Assembly (NCBI GenBank): GCA_016842085.1
Contig: JAEVEX010000050.1
Location: 1-35,752 of the forward strand
Length of the DNA: 35,752 bases
Origin: Candidatus Thermoflexus tengchongensis
GTDB taxonomy: Bacteria > Chloroflexota > Anaerolineae > Thermoflexales > Thermoflexaceae
Direction of reading: 5' to 3'
The notes beneath the pieces were generated by a model. That model was given only the letters and a program-made list of their open reading frames with translations. It searched no databases and was not told the DNA's origin. The translations under genes were made by a program, and so were the position numbers. Shown here piece after piece: positions 1 to 7,698 of this stretch (positions within the stretch are counted from its first letter, which is position 1; each line of letters opens with the position of its first letter).

Positions 1-2
1 CG

Positions 3-122
3 TGGCTGAACCGCTTCCGGCGGCTGTTGATCCGCTGGGAAAAGAAGATCGAGAACTACTTGGCTATGCTCCATTTCGCTTGTGCCTGGATTGCCTTCCG
101 TGCTGCTGGACTTTTCGGATAG
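3..122 (+). pseudogene. IS5-like transposase, C-terminal tail (partial at window edge)
   Basis: The first 120 bases are open from the window edge to a TAG and encode 39 residues including RWEKKIENYLAMLHFACAW, which resembles the extreme C-terminus of IS5/IS4-type DDE transposases. The catalytic DDE domain would lie outside the window, so whether the element is intact cannot be judged here. No terminal inverted repeat was recognised just downstream. It is marked as partial rather than proven broken. Confidence 0.6.
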
Positions 123-368
123 GCACTTAAGAAAACGGGCGTAACCGGATGCCCATTCCCCCTGTCAATCCTCATCTCTTTCCCCTGTCAGAAAACACTA
201 TCCCGCATTCATAAAATAGGGAAAACTAAAACTGGATGGGATGAGCGAATTCTGCCGCTTCGAAGCGGAAAGCGATTTCCCGCCCTTTGCAGCCTTTCCG
301 CCGCCGGGAAGAGGGGCAAGCCCTGAAGGAGAAACATCAACCCCATCGTCAGGTTCAGGGGGGCAGAG
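123..368. other. Intergenic region with a 14-bp perfect palindrome
   Basis: No gene is seen in these 246 bases. They hold two near-identical CCCCTGTCA motifs (about 164 and 182), an AT-rich stretch around 205-230, and the perfect palindrome CCGCTTCGAAGCGG at 255-268. A GGGGGG tract just before 369 serves as ribosome binding site for the next gene. No convincing -35/-10 pair was found. Confidence 0.4.
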
Positions 369-635
369 ATGAAGATCTATATTAATCGAGATCTATGTTC
401 GGGGAGCCTCCCCTTCTGTGTCCGGTGCTTTGCTTTCCTCGCCGAACATCCCCTGGGTGTCGATCGCCCTTGCATCACCCAGATCCTCCCCAACAACGGG
501 GAGACGGTTACCTTCGTGATCCGGACGGAAGGGGAGACCGTGACCCTGACGCTGGACCCCGAGACGCGGGAGCGCGTCATCACGGAGGGATGGGACGCGC
601 TGGTCTCCTTCGTCCCCTCCTTCTTCCGCGCCTGA
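369..635 (+). CDS. Small cysteine-bearing protein of unknown function
   Basis: This 88-residue protein matches no family I recognise. The ATG at 369 follows a purine-rich GGGGGGCAGAG ribosome binding site at proper spacing. Four cysteines sit at residues 10, 17, 20 and 35 (C-X6-C-X2-C-X14-C), a spacing that could bind a metal or an Fe-S cluster, though that is inference. The C-terminal half (about residues 40-75) looks like a small beta-rich domain with charged strands. No signal peptide or membrane segment is visible. It converges with the efflux operon, whose last gene ends at 705, and seems to be a single-gene unit. Confidence 0.6.
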   Translation: MKIYINRDLCSGSLPFCVRCFAFLAEHPLGVDRPCITQILPNNGETVTFVIRTEGETVTLTLDPETRERVITEGWDALVSFVPSFFRA

Positions 636-669
636 TCCTCCCGCTTCCCGGATGGCTTTCCGGAGAACG

Positions 670-698
670 AGGGGAAGGGTTTCGCAAGGGGTTCCCCT
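670..698. terminator. Possible shared hairpin between convergent genes
   Basis: AGGGGAA at 670-676 pairs with TTCCCCT at 692-698 around a 15-nt loop. It lies between the convergent ends of the small plus-strand gene (635) and the adaptor gene (705). There is no clear T tract, so a terminator role is only suggested by position. Confidence 0.25.
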
Positions 699-704
699 CC
701 CCCT

Positions 705-1940
705 TCAAGGTAGAATTTGCACATCGGCCGGCATCCCTGCTTTGAGACGTCCCTCCGGATTGGGAACCCGCGCCGTCACCGCGAAGACCAGGGTCTGGCG
801 TTCCTCGCGGGTCTGGATATTCCGCGGGGTGAAGGTGGCCTCGGGAGCGATCCGGGCGATCACCCCCGGAAATCGTTCCCCCGGGAACGCATCGACCTGG
901 ATAAGCACGGGTTGCCCCACCCGCAAACGGCCCAGAAGGCTCACGGGCACATAAATGGTCACCTCCAGGGGATCGACCGTGCTCAGGCTGAGCACGGGTT
1001 GCCCGGCGCGAACCGTCTCCCCCTCGTGGGCCAGGCGTTCGGAGACCGTCGCCGTGAAGGGTGCAGTCAGACGAAGCCGTTCCATCTGCAACCGCAACAG
1101 ATCCCGCCGGGCCTCCGCCAGGGCGACGGCTGCCCGCGCCTGATCCCGTTCCCACCGCGTCGGCCCGTTCCGGGCGCGATCCAGCCGGGCCTGGGCCGCG
1201 CGAAGGGCCGCCTCGGCCGCCCGGACCTGCGCTTCCGCGGCGTGAACCCGCGCCTGCAGGGAGAGCGGTCGCTCCCGCATGGCCAGCAGGCCCTCCAGAC
1301 GGGCCCGGGCCGCATCCCGCTCGGCCTCTGCCGCCCGCAGGGCCGCCTCCGCGGCCGCCACCTGCCGGTCGGCGATCTCCCGCTGGTCGAACGGCAGGCG
1401 GTCCCGATCCGCTCGCGCCTTCTCCAGATCCGCCCGGGCGCGCTCCACGCCCTGTTCGGCCATCGCCAGCGCGGTTCGCGCCTCGAGGATCTGGCGCTCC
1501 AGATCCTGGGGCTCCCGAAGCTGACGCAACAGCGCCTGCCAGAGGCGCTCCGCCGCCTCGCGCTCCGCCTCGGCCTGCCGCACCTGGGCGATCAGCACGG
1601 CCTCCTGCTCCGGTGAGACCCCGGCCTCCAGCGCAGCCGCCTCGGCCCGGGCCGCGGCCAGGGCCGCCTCCGCCTCCAGCAGTTGCTGAGACAGGACCGG
1701 ATCTTCCAGCTCGGCCACCGCTTCCCCCAGCCTCACCGTTGCCCCTTCATCCGCCAGCCATCGCACCCTCCCGCTCACCTCCACCGAGAGCTGGACGCTC
1801 CGCCCGACCAGCGTGCCCGAGAACACCGGGCTTCCCCCGGATCCGCCCGATGCGGGACGGGAGAACCACCAGGCGCCAGCCAGGCCCATGATCCCTCCGA
1901 TGATGAGGATCGAAATCCCTGTCCGAAGCCGTTTGCGCAT
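705..1940 (-). CDS. HlyD-family efflux adaptor (second copy)
   Basis: This is a membrane fusion (adaptor) subunit that would link the ABC efflux pump to the outside, 411 residues long. One N-terminal membrane anchor (about residues 8-26) is followed by a short biotinyl-lipoyl-like segment, a long Ala/Glu/Arg-rich coiled-coil hairpin (about 80-270), and the returning lipoyl and beta-barrel part with the motifs LTAPFTATVSE and NPEGRLKAGMPADV. The ATG at 1940 has GGAGG 7 nt upstream; an in-frame TTG six bases earlier is less likely. Its C-terminal third closely resembles that of the adaptor encoded upstream at 2091-3344, so the two look like tandem paralogues. It is the last gene of the operon. 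Confidence 0.9.
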   Translation of the reverse strand: MRKRLRTGISILIIGGIMGLAGAWWFSRPASGGSGGSPVFSGTLVGRSVQLSVEVSGRVRWLADEGATVRLGEAVAELEDPVLSQQLLEAEAALAAARAEAAALEAGVSPEQEAVLIAQVRQAEAEREAAERLWQALLRQLREPQDLERQILEARTALAMAEQGVERARADLEKARADRDRLPFDQREIADRQVAAAEAALRAAEAERDAARARLEGLLAMRERPLSLQARVHAAEAQVRAAEAALRAAQARLDRARNGPTRWERDQARAAVALAEARRDLLRLQMERLRLTAPFTATVSERLAHEGETVRAGQPVLSLSTVDPLEVTIYVPVSLLGRLRVGQPVLIQVDAFPGERFPGVIARIAPEATFTPRNIQTREERQTLVFAVTARVPNPEGRLKAGMPADVQILP

Positions 1941-2090
1941 GGACAAACCTCCACGGAATATTCCCGGAGGAGCTTTAGATGCCGCGCGGATCCCTGAAGG
2001 CGGCCTGCCCCGCCCCTGAACGTCCTTTTCCGCTCTCCGCTGACGCCGGGAAGCCGGAACGGAACCGCGCCCCCGGATCGCTGGGCGGCG

Positions 2091-3344
2091 TTACGGCACC
2101 TCCACATCGGCCGGCATGCCGGGCTTCAGACGGCCCTCCGGGTTCTCCAGCCGGATGCGGACGGCAAACGTCAGATGGACGCGCTCCTCCTGGGTCTGGA
2201 CATTGCGAGGGGTAAACGAGGCCTCCTCGGCGACATGGGTGATCAGGCCCTCAAAACGCTCGCCGGGAAATCCTTCCACCGTCACCGGGACACGCATGCC
2301 CGGGCGAACCCGACCCAGAGCGGTTTCTGGAACATAAACGGTCAGCGTGAGGGTTCGCAGGTCCATCAGCTGCATCACCCGCGTCCCCGGGGCGACCAGC
2401 TCGCCCGGCTCCGCCGCCCGTAAAGCCACGATCCCATCCTGAGGGGCCTGCAGGACATACCGTCCCCGCCGGGCTTTGAGGGCTTCCAGGGACGCTTCCG
2501 CCTGGCGCAGGCGGGCACGGGCCGCCTCCCGCTGTTCCGGCGTCGCCCCTGCCCGAAGGGCCGTTAGCCGGGCCTGGGCCGCTTCGAGGGCGGCCTCCGC
2601 GGCCCGGTAACGGCCCTCGGCCTCCACCACCTGCGTCCGCAGCGTCAGCGGATCCCTCACCACCGCGTCCAGGTAATCCCGCAGAGCGCGGCTGCCGTCA
2701 TAGGCAGCCCCCGCCCGATTGACCTCGGCCCACGCGGCCCAGTAGGCGTAAGGGGCGTCCAGCACTTCAACCGGCAATGGGGGGCGCAGATTCGGAGGGA
2801 GCTGCTCCCAGTTCCGAATCATCGCCTCCGCGCGGTTCTTCAGGAGCTCCGCGATATCCTTCATGGCCACCGCCTGCTCCAGCCGGGCCTGGGCCGCGCG
2901 CGCCTGGGCGGCCGCCACAGCCTGCTGGATCTGCAGCTCCTGGGGCTCCCGCAGCATGGCCAGCGCATCCCGCCAGGCCTGATACGCGCCATCCCGTAAG
3001 GCCCGGGCCTGATCCACCAGCGCCATCGCCTCCCGCACATCCTCCTCCCGAGGACCGGCCTCCAGGGCTTCCAGGGCGGCCCGGGCCTGGGCGACCTGGG
3101 CCTCCGCCATCCGGATCTGCGCCTCCAGAAAGGCCGGATCCAGCTCCATCAGGCGCTGGCCGGCCTGCACCGCCTCGCCTTCCTCCACCCACACCTGAAG
3201 CACGCGGCCGCCTTCCACGGCGATCACATCGATCGTCTGGGCCTCCAGATAGCCGGAGGCTCGCAAAGGCCGTTCCACCGCCGGCCTGCATGCGCTGGCG
3301 AGTCCCAGAAAGCCGATGAGGAACAGACGGAGCATCCTCTTCAT
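2091..3344 (-). CDS. HlyD-family efflux adaptor, lipoprotein (first copy)
   Basis: This 417-residue adaptor protein has a lipoprotein signal peptide ending in LASAC, so it is probably lipid-anchored outside the membrane. A lipoyl-like segment (ASGYLEAQTIDV) precedes a long coiled coil (about residues 65-290). The beta-barrel region then carries TLTVYVPETALG and FTPRNVQTQEERV, and the end carries NPEGRLKPGMPADV. The ATG at 3344 follows GGAGG; a TTG 21 bases upstream would disturb the signal peptide. Its tail is near-parallel to that of the adaptor at 705-1940. The intergenic space to that gene is about 150 bp, and a long hairpin precedes this gene (3381-3426). It probably works with the ATPases and permease encoded upstream. 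Confidence 0.9.
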   Translation of the reverse strand: MKRMLRLFLIGFLGLASACRPAVERPLRASGYLEAQTIDVIAVEGGRVLQVWVEEGEAVQAGQRLMELDPAFLEAQIRMAEAQVAQARAALEALEAGPREEDVREAMALVDQARALRDGAYQAWRDALAMLREPQELQIQQAVAAAQARAAQARLEQAVAMKDIAELLKNRAEAMIRNWEQLPPNLRPPLPVEVLDAPYAYWAAWAEVNRAGAAYDGSRALRDYLDAVVRDPLTLRTQVVEAEGRYRAAEAALEAAQARLTALRAGATPEQREAARARLRQAEASLEALKARRGRYVLQAPQDGIVALRAAEPGELVAPGTRVMQLMDLRTLTLTVYVPETALGRVRPGMRVPVTVEGFPGERFEGLITHVAEEASFTPRNVQTQEERVHLTFAVRIRLENPEGRLKPGMPADVEVP

Positions 3345-3380
3345 AGCGCCTCGCCTCCGGTTCAAAGCCTGACGCGCCTT

Positions 3381-3426
3381 TTAGGGGGCTGGGCGGGGCA
3401 CCGAGGGCACCCCACCTGCCCCCTAA
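3381..3426 (-). repeat. Long intergenic hairpin inside the efflux operon
   Basis: TTAGGGGGC at 3381-3389 is perfectly complementary to GCCCCCTAA at 3418-3426, with further GG/CC and GGGG/CCCC pairing inside. It lies between the end of the second ATPase (3544) and the first adaptor (3344). On the transcribed strand it is followed by only a short A run, not a T tract. It could be an attenuator, a processing site or an mRNA-stability element. Confidence 0.45.
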
Positions 3427-3543
3427 CATCCCCCAGGAGGAGCGCCCCATCCCGAATCCCTGATGGTCGACATCGCTCGTCTCCCCTGAGGGCTTTGTAT
3501 CTTTGTTTCCCTTTCCCGAGGCCCAAAAGGTCCTGGGAGAGGG

Positions 3544-4524
3544 TCATCCCGCTCCTCCGGATTCAGCCCCAGCGGCATCCGTCGGATCCTGGCTGGATCG
3601 CTCCCGCTCGATCACCCACAGGAAGATGTCCTCCAGCGAGGGAACCACAGGCTCCACCGATACGGACTCCAGACCCGCCGCCTCCAGGCGCCTCCGGATT
3701 TCCTCAATGGGGACTTCGGACGCGTGGAGGTAAGCATGGATGCGGGCGCCATGGAGCGTCACATGCTGGAAGATCGACCATTCCCGAAGCAAGGCCAGCG
3801 CGCGATCCAGCGGTGCTGCTGTGATCTCCAGCACGCCTCCCAGATCCATCGCCGCCTTCAATTCGGTCGGCGCCCCCTGCAGGATCAGGCGGCCGTTGTG
3901 GATGAGGGCCAGACGGGAGCATTGCTCCGCCTCATCCATGTAGTGCGTGGTGACGAACACCGTGATCCCCTGCTCCGTTAGCCGATACAGCAGCGACCAG
4001 ATCGCCCGCCGCGCCAGCGGATCCATCCCGGCCGTCGGCTCGTCCAGGAACACGATCTCCGGCTCGTGAAGCAGCGCGACCGCCAGGGCCACCCGCTGCC
4101 GCCAGCCCCCCGCCAGATGGCGAACCAGACGCCGCTCCTGCCCGGTCAGATCCAGGAGCTCCAGCAGGGCGGGGATCCGATCCGCCAGGCGGGGGAGGGA
4201 CAGCCCGTATGCCGCCCCGTAAAACCGCAGCGTCTCCTCCACCGAGAGGTCCGGATACAGGCTGAAGCGCTGGCTGACATAGCCGATCCGCGGGCGGATC
4301 CGCGCCGTCTCCCGGGTCGCATCGTGCCCCAGCACCCAGGCGCGCCCCTCCGTCGGCTCCAGCAGCCCCAGCAACATCCGGATCGTCGTCGTCTTCCCGG
4401 CCCCGTTCGGGCCCAGAAACCCGAAGATCTCCCCCCGGCGGACCTCGAAGGAGACATGATCCACCGCGGTGAACGCCCCGAAACGGCGGGTCAGCCCTTC
4501 GGCGCGGACCACCACCTCATCCAT
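3544..4524 (-). CDS. ABC transporter ATP-binding protein (second ATPase)
   Basis: This 326-residue nucleotide-binding subunit of an ABC-2 type exporter carries Walker A GPNGAGKTT, Q-loop YVSQRFSLY, Walker B IVFLDEPTAGMDP and an H-loop (VTTHYMDE). The signature is LAGGWRQR instead of the usual LSGGxxQR. After about residue 225 there is a roughly 90-residue C-terminal extension typical of multidrug/antibiotic ABC-2 ATPases. The ATG at 4524 overlaps the stop of the preceding ATPase by 8 bases, implying translational coupling. The two ATPases resemble the two halves of YbhF, here as separate polypeptides, so they may pair as a heterodimer (inference). Confidence 0.92.
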   Translation of the reverse strand: MDEVVVRAEGLTRRFGAFTAVDHVSFEVRRGEIFGFLGPNGAGKTTTIRMLLGLLEPTEGRAWVLGHDATRETARIRPRIGYVSQRFSLYPDLSVEETLRFYGAAYGLSLPRLADRIPALLELLDLTGQERRLVRHLAGGWRQRVALAVALLHEPEIVFLDEPTAGMDPLARRAIWSLLYRLTEQGITVFVTTHYMDEAEQCSRLALIHNGRLILQGAPTELKAAMDLGGVLEITAAPLDRALALLREWSIFQHVTLHGARIHAYLHASEVPIEEIRRRLEAAGLESVSVEPVVPSLEDIFLWVIERERSSQDPTDAAGAESGGAG

Positions 4525-5446
4525 CCGCCGCCTCCCGGCGCATGAGATGGGCGAAGACTTCCTCCAGACGGGGCGCTGCCCACCGCGCCTCCTGAACCAC
4601 GGCGCCGGGGATCGTCCGCGCCACGCTTTCCACATCCGCCGGGGAAAGGCTTCCCTCCCGCACCACCAGCCGGATGCGATCGCCCAGGATCACCGCCTCC
4701 AGAACCCCGGGATGATCCGTCAGCGCGGCATGGACCCGCATGATCGGCCGGGCGATGATCTCAATGACGGGGTGGCCCAGCGAAGCGCGAAGCGAATCCG
4801 GGGCATCGATCGCCAGCATCCGCCCGCGATGCATCAGCCCCACCCGCGTGCAACGCTCCGCCTCGTCCAGATAGGGCGTGGTCACCAGGATCGTGACCCC
4901 CTGAAGATGAAACTCGCTGAGCAGATCCCACAGCTCCCGCCGCGATACCGGATCCACACCGGTGGTGGGCTCGTCCAGGAGCAGGAGGCGAGGCCGATGG
5001 ATCATCGCTCCGATCAGGGCCAGTTTCTTCTGCATCCCCCCGGAAAGCTGGGCCGCCCGGCGATCCAGGAACCGCTCCAGGCGAGCGAAGTGAAGCAGGC
5101 GTTCCATCCATACCGGATCGGGCGTTCCATACATCGTGGAAAAGAAAAGCAGGTTCTCCCGCACCGTGAGGTCGCCATACAGACTGAAGTTCTGGGGCAT
5201 GTAGCCGAGAAGGGGTCGAACCCGCTCCAGTTCCCGAAGCAGATCCCGGTCGAAAATCCGCAGGGAGCCCGCATCGGGCCGCAGGACCCCGGCGAGGATC
5301 CGCAACAGGGTGGTCTTCCCCGCCCCATCCGGCCCGATGATCCCAAAGATCTCCCCCTCGTCCACCGCGAACGACACATCCGCCAGGGCCCGGACGGGGC
5401 CAAACCGCTTCTCCAGATGGTCCGCCCTCAGGATGATCCGGTTCAT
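4517..5446 (-). CDS. ABC transporter ATP-binding protein (first ATPase)
   Basis: This 309-residue ATPase has Walker A GPDGAGKTT, Q-loop YMPQNFSLY, signature LSGGMQKKLALIGA, Walker B LLLLDEPTTGVDP and a switch region VTTPYLDE, where the usual switch His is a Pro. The C-terminal part (about 220-309) is a small regulatory domain. The GPDGAGKTT variant and this switch resemble the N-terminal half of YbhF-like double ATPases. GGAGG lies 5-6 bases before the ATG. The gene starts 82 bases after the permease stop and overlaps the next ATPase by 8 bases. A Pro in place of the switch His suggests that one of the two ATP sites may be weak, which is inference. Confidence 0.92.
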   Translation of the reverse strand: MNRIILRADHLEKRFGPVRALADVSFAVDEGEIFGIIGPDGAGKTTLLRILAGVLRPDAGSLRIFDRDLLRELERVRPLLGYMPQNFSLYGDLTVRENLLFFSTMYGTPDPVWMERLLHFARLERFLDRRAAQLSGGMQKKLALIGAMIHRPRLLLLDEPTTGVDPVSRRELWDLLSEFHLQGVTILVTTPYLDEAERCTRVGLMHRGRMLAIDAPDSLRASLGHPVIEIIARPIMRVHAALTDHPGVLEAVILGDRIRLVVREGSLSPADVESVARTIPGAVVQEARWAAPRLEEVFAHLMRREAADG

Positions 5447-5527
5447 CCTACCTCCTGCCGTCCTGCGATGAAAGCGTGGAGCGGTGGTTCTCTCGTGGGG
5501 GAAGCATTCCTCGAAAGAACACCTCGC

Positions 5528-6649
5528 TTACTCCAGACGCTTCCGGAAGCGGCGGGCCGCCAGGCCCATCACAGCGAGCCCGAAGAGCGTCAGCGCCAGC
5601 GCCTCATCCCACAGAGGCTCAATCCCCACCCCCTTCACGATGATCCCCCGCAGGATCACCAGCATGTAGCGCAGGGGGATCAGATAGCTGATCCATTGAA
5701 GCACCTGGGGCATCGCCTGGATCGGGAACAGGAACCCGGCCAGGAAGATCGACGGCAGCAGGAGGAAATACGTCAGCAACATCGCCTCCCGCTGGGTGGA
5801 GGCCACGGTGGAGATCAGCAACCCGAAGCCGAGGGAGGAAAGCAGGAAAAGGCCCGAGAGGGCCAGGAGCAGCGCCAGGTTGCCCCGGATCGGGACGCGG
5901 AACCAGAGGGCCCCCAGCGTCAGGATGAGGCCGAAATCGATGAAGGCGATCAGCACATAAGGGACCACCTTTCCGATCACCAGCTCGGCCGGACGGATCG
6001 GGGTGACGATCAGCTGCTCCATGGTCCCCTGTTCCCGCTCCCGGACGATCGCCTGAGCTGTGAGCAGCATCGTGAGGAACTGGAGGATCGCGCCGATGAG
6101 CCCCGGGATCATATAGTTCGCGCTGCGGAGCTCCGGGTTATACCAGACCCGCGGCCGGGGATCCAGCCCGGGCATCCGCCGGGGATCCAGCTGGAGGATC
6201 CGACGGAGGATCCGGGTGGAATGATTCTGGGCGATCGAGAGCGCGGCCGCGTAAGCATTGTTGGCGACCGTGGGATCGCTGCCGTCGATCACCAGGCCGA
6301 TGGTCGCCGGGCGGCCGGCCAGGATATCCGCCCCGTATCCTTTCGGGATCAGCAACGCCACCTGCGCCGTCCCGGCGTCCAGCAAGCGAGCGAGGTCCTC
6401 CTGCCGCTCCACATAGCCGATAATCCGGAACGTGTCCACGGCGCGGTAAGCATCCACCAGCTCCTGGCTCTGCGGCGTCCGATCCCCGTCCAGGACCACC
6501 ATGGGCACGTATTTGACATCCGTCGTCGCCGCGTAGCCCAGCAGGAACAGCTGGACCACGGGGATCAGGAACATCACCGCCAGCGTCCGGGGGTCCCGCA
6601 GGATATGCAGCACCTCTTTATAGATCACCGCCCCGACACGGCGAAGCAT
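5528..6649 (-). CDS. ABC-2 type transporter permease (YbhS/YbhR/YhhJ-like)
   Basis: This is the membrane subunit of the efflux pump. The N-terminus reads KEVLHILRDPRTLAVMFLIP, a hallmark of this permease group, followed by the first membrane helix, a large extracytoplasmic domain (about residues 40-170) and five further membrane helices, including the EREQGTMEQLIVTPI segment. I chose the ATG at 6649 (373 residues, the usual family length) because GGGGG lies 6 bases upstream. A GTG at 6715 in the same frame would add 22 residues and overlap the tetR stop. Only one permease gene is present where relatives have two, so it may form a homodimer. Confidence 0.88.
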   Translation of the reverse strand: MLRRVGAVIYKEVLHILRDPRTLAVMFLIPVVQLFLLGYAATTDVKYVPMVVLDGDRTPQSQELVDAYRAVDTFRIIGYVERQEDLARLLDAGTAQVALLIPKGYGADILAGRPATIGLVIDGSDPTVANNAYAAALSIAQNHSTRILRRILQLDPRRMPGLDPRPRVWYNPELRSANYMIPGLIGAILQFLTMLLTAQAIVREREQGTMEQLIVTPIRPAELVIGKVVPYVLIAFIDFGLILTLGALWFRVPIRGNLALLLALSGLFLLSSLGFGLLISTVASTQREAMLLTYFLLLPSIFLAGFLFPIQAMPQVLQWISYLIPLRYMLVILRGIIVKGVGIEPLWDEALALTLFGLAVMGLAARRFRKRLE

Positions 6650-6698
6650 CGAAGCCCCCTGCATGGTTTTCGAGATGGAAGCCTGCTCATCCCTCGAC

Positions 6699-7352
6699 CT
6701 ATCCAGATCGGTCACCGGCGCTTTCTGCAGCCCCCGGGGTCAGGACCCCGTGCAGATACACCTCGAGCGCCTCGGTGAGCAGCCGGGCGATCGATGCCGG
6801 AGAGCGGATCCGCAGCAGGCGGCTCAGCAGGATCTGGGAGAGCAGAAGGCCTATCCACAGCTGCGCCCCGATCGCAGGATCCAGAGGTCGCAGAAGGCCT
6901 TTGGCCTGCTGAGCGGCCAGATACCCGGCCACCGCCCGGAGCCCCGGGCGGATCGCCCGGGTGACAAACACCCGGCGGACCCGCTCATTGCGGATGGCCT
7001 CCGGGAGAAGCAACCGCATGGCCGCGATCATCGCCGGATCCTGAGCCAGGGCTGTTCCCAGCTCCACGATCCGCGACAGGAACTCCCGGGGAGGGGCATC
7101 CCGCATCGCTTGAGCCATCTGCTGGAGCGGGAAGGCGAAGGACTTCGCCTCCACCACAGCCTGGAACAGCTCCTCCTTGTTGCGGAAATACCAGTAGATC
7201 AGGCCGGGGGAGATCCCCGCCTCCCGCGCGATTTCCCGGTTGGAAGTCCCCTTGAAACCCTTGCGGACGAACACCCGAAAGGCCGCCTCCATGATGCGCT
7301 GGCGGGTTTCCTCTCGCTGTTGCTTTCGAAGGATCGGACGCCCTTTTCCCAT
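6699..7352 (-). CDS. TetR/AcrR-family transcriptional regulator
   Basis: This 217-residue repressor has an N-terminal helix-turn-helix (about residues 15-60: FKGTSNREIAREAGISPG then LIYWYFRNKEELF) and an all-helical ligand-binding C-terminal domain. The ATG at 7352 follows GGGGAGGG at good spacing. It is the first gene of the efflux operon and lies about 50 bases ahead of the permease start. A promoter and a palindromic operator lie 134-181 bases upstream, so autoregulation of the pump operon is likely, as in CecR and AcrR systems. The inducing ligand cannot be told from the sequence. Confidence 0.92.
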   Translation of the reverse strand: MGKGRPILRKQQREETRQRIMEAAFRVFVRKGFKGTSNREIAREAGISPGLIYWYFRNKEELFQAVVEAKSFAFPLQQMAQAMRDAPPREFLSRIVELGTALAQDPAMIAAMRLLLPEAIRNERVRRVFVTRAIRPGLRAVAGYLAAQQAKGLLRPLDPAIGAQLWIGLLLSQILLSRLLRIRSPASIARLLTEALEVYLHGVLTPGAAESAGDRSG

Positions 7353-7485
7353 GCGAGCAGCCCTCCCCTTAAGGGATATTTCCTCCCTCCCCCTGATGGC
7401 CCCTGAACATCGCTGGTTCAAGAATCGGTGGAGAGCCGGGCATCCTTTCGCCTGGCCCTCCAGAAGGCTGGAGTCGAATTTAAAA

Positions 7486-7505
7486 TTGATTGATCGACCA
7501 ATCAA
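7486..7505. promoter_or_regulatory. TetR-type operator palindrome
   Basis: TTGATTG at 7486-7492 and CAATCAA at 7499-7505 are perfect 7-bp inverted arms with a 6-nt centre that itself contains TCGA; 18 of 20 positions are symmetrical. The size and symmetry suit a TetR-family dimer. It sits immediately downstream of the -10 box of the minus-strand promoter, covering the expected transcription start, so binding should block initiation. Confidence 0.75.
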
Positions 7506-7533
7506 ATTATAAACTGATGTCTACATACGTCAA
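7506..7533 (-). promoter_or_regulatory. Sigma-70-type promoter of the efflux operon
   Basis: On the minus strand, TTGACG (7533-7528) and a perfect TATAAT (7511-7506) are separated by 16 bases. Transcription would start around 7499-7500 inside the TTGATTG/CAATCAA palindrome and give a leader of roughly 150 bases before the tetR ATG. The rest of the 346-base gap between tetR and the GMC gene shows no gene. Confidence 0.75.
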
Positions 7534-7698
7534 ATGGCTCTCTCCTCACGCCCGTTCAGCTCCCATCCATAAGGTGAGACAGCCACAGGACGAGGAAGGA
7601 ATCCCTATCCCCAAAAGACGCCCGGACAGCAGATTGCGTTATCATAAACCTGAAAGGCGCTGGATGGACGGGCCTGGAACGGTTCAGGAGGCGAGGCC

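Noticed and set aside
1081-1700. A tandem repeat within the adaptor gene.
   Set aside because: The repetitive look comes from heptad-like Ala/Glu/Arg codons of the coiled coil; no exact unit repeats.
1061-1891. A long Pro/Arg-rich open frame on the plus strand.
   Set aside because: It mirrors the Ala/Glu/Arg-rich coiled coil of the HlyD adaptor on the minus strand and has no ribosome binding site.
3544-5446. The two ATPase genes as one frameshifted double ATPase.
   Set aside because: Each has its own start and full set of motifs, and the 8-base stop/start overlap is typical of coupled separate genes.
4469-6778. A 769-codon open frame on the plus strand opposite the ABC genes.
   Set aside because: It is antisense to three clear ABC genes, rich in Arg, Gln, Pro and His, and without family motifs; it is a by-product of high GC codon use.
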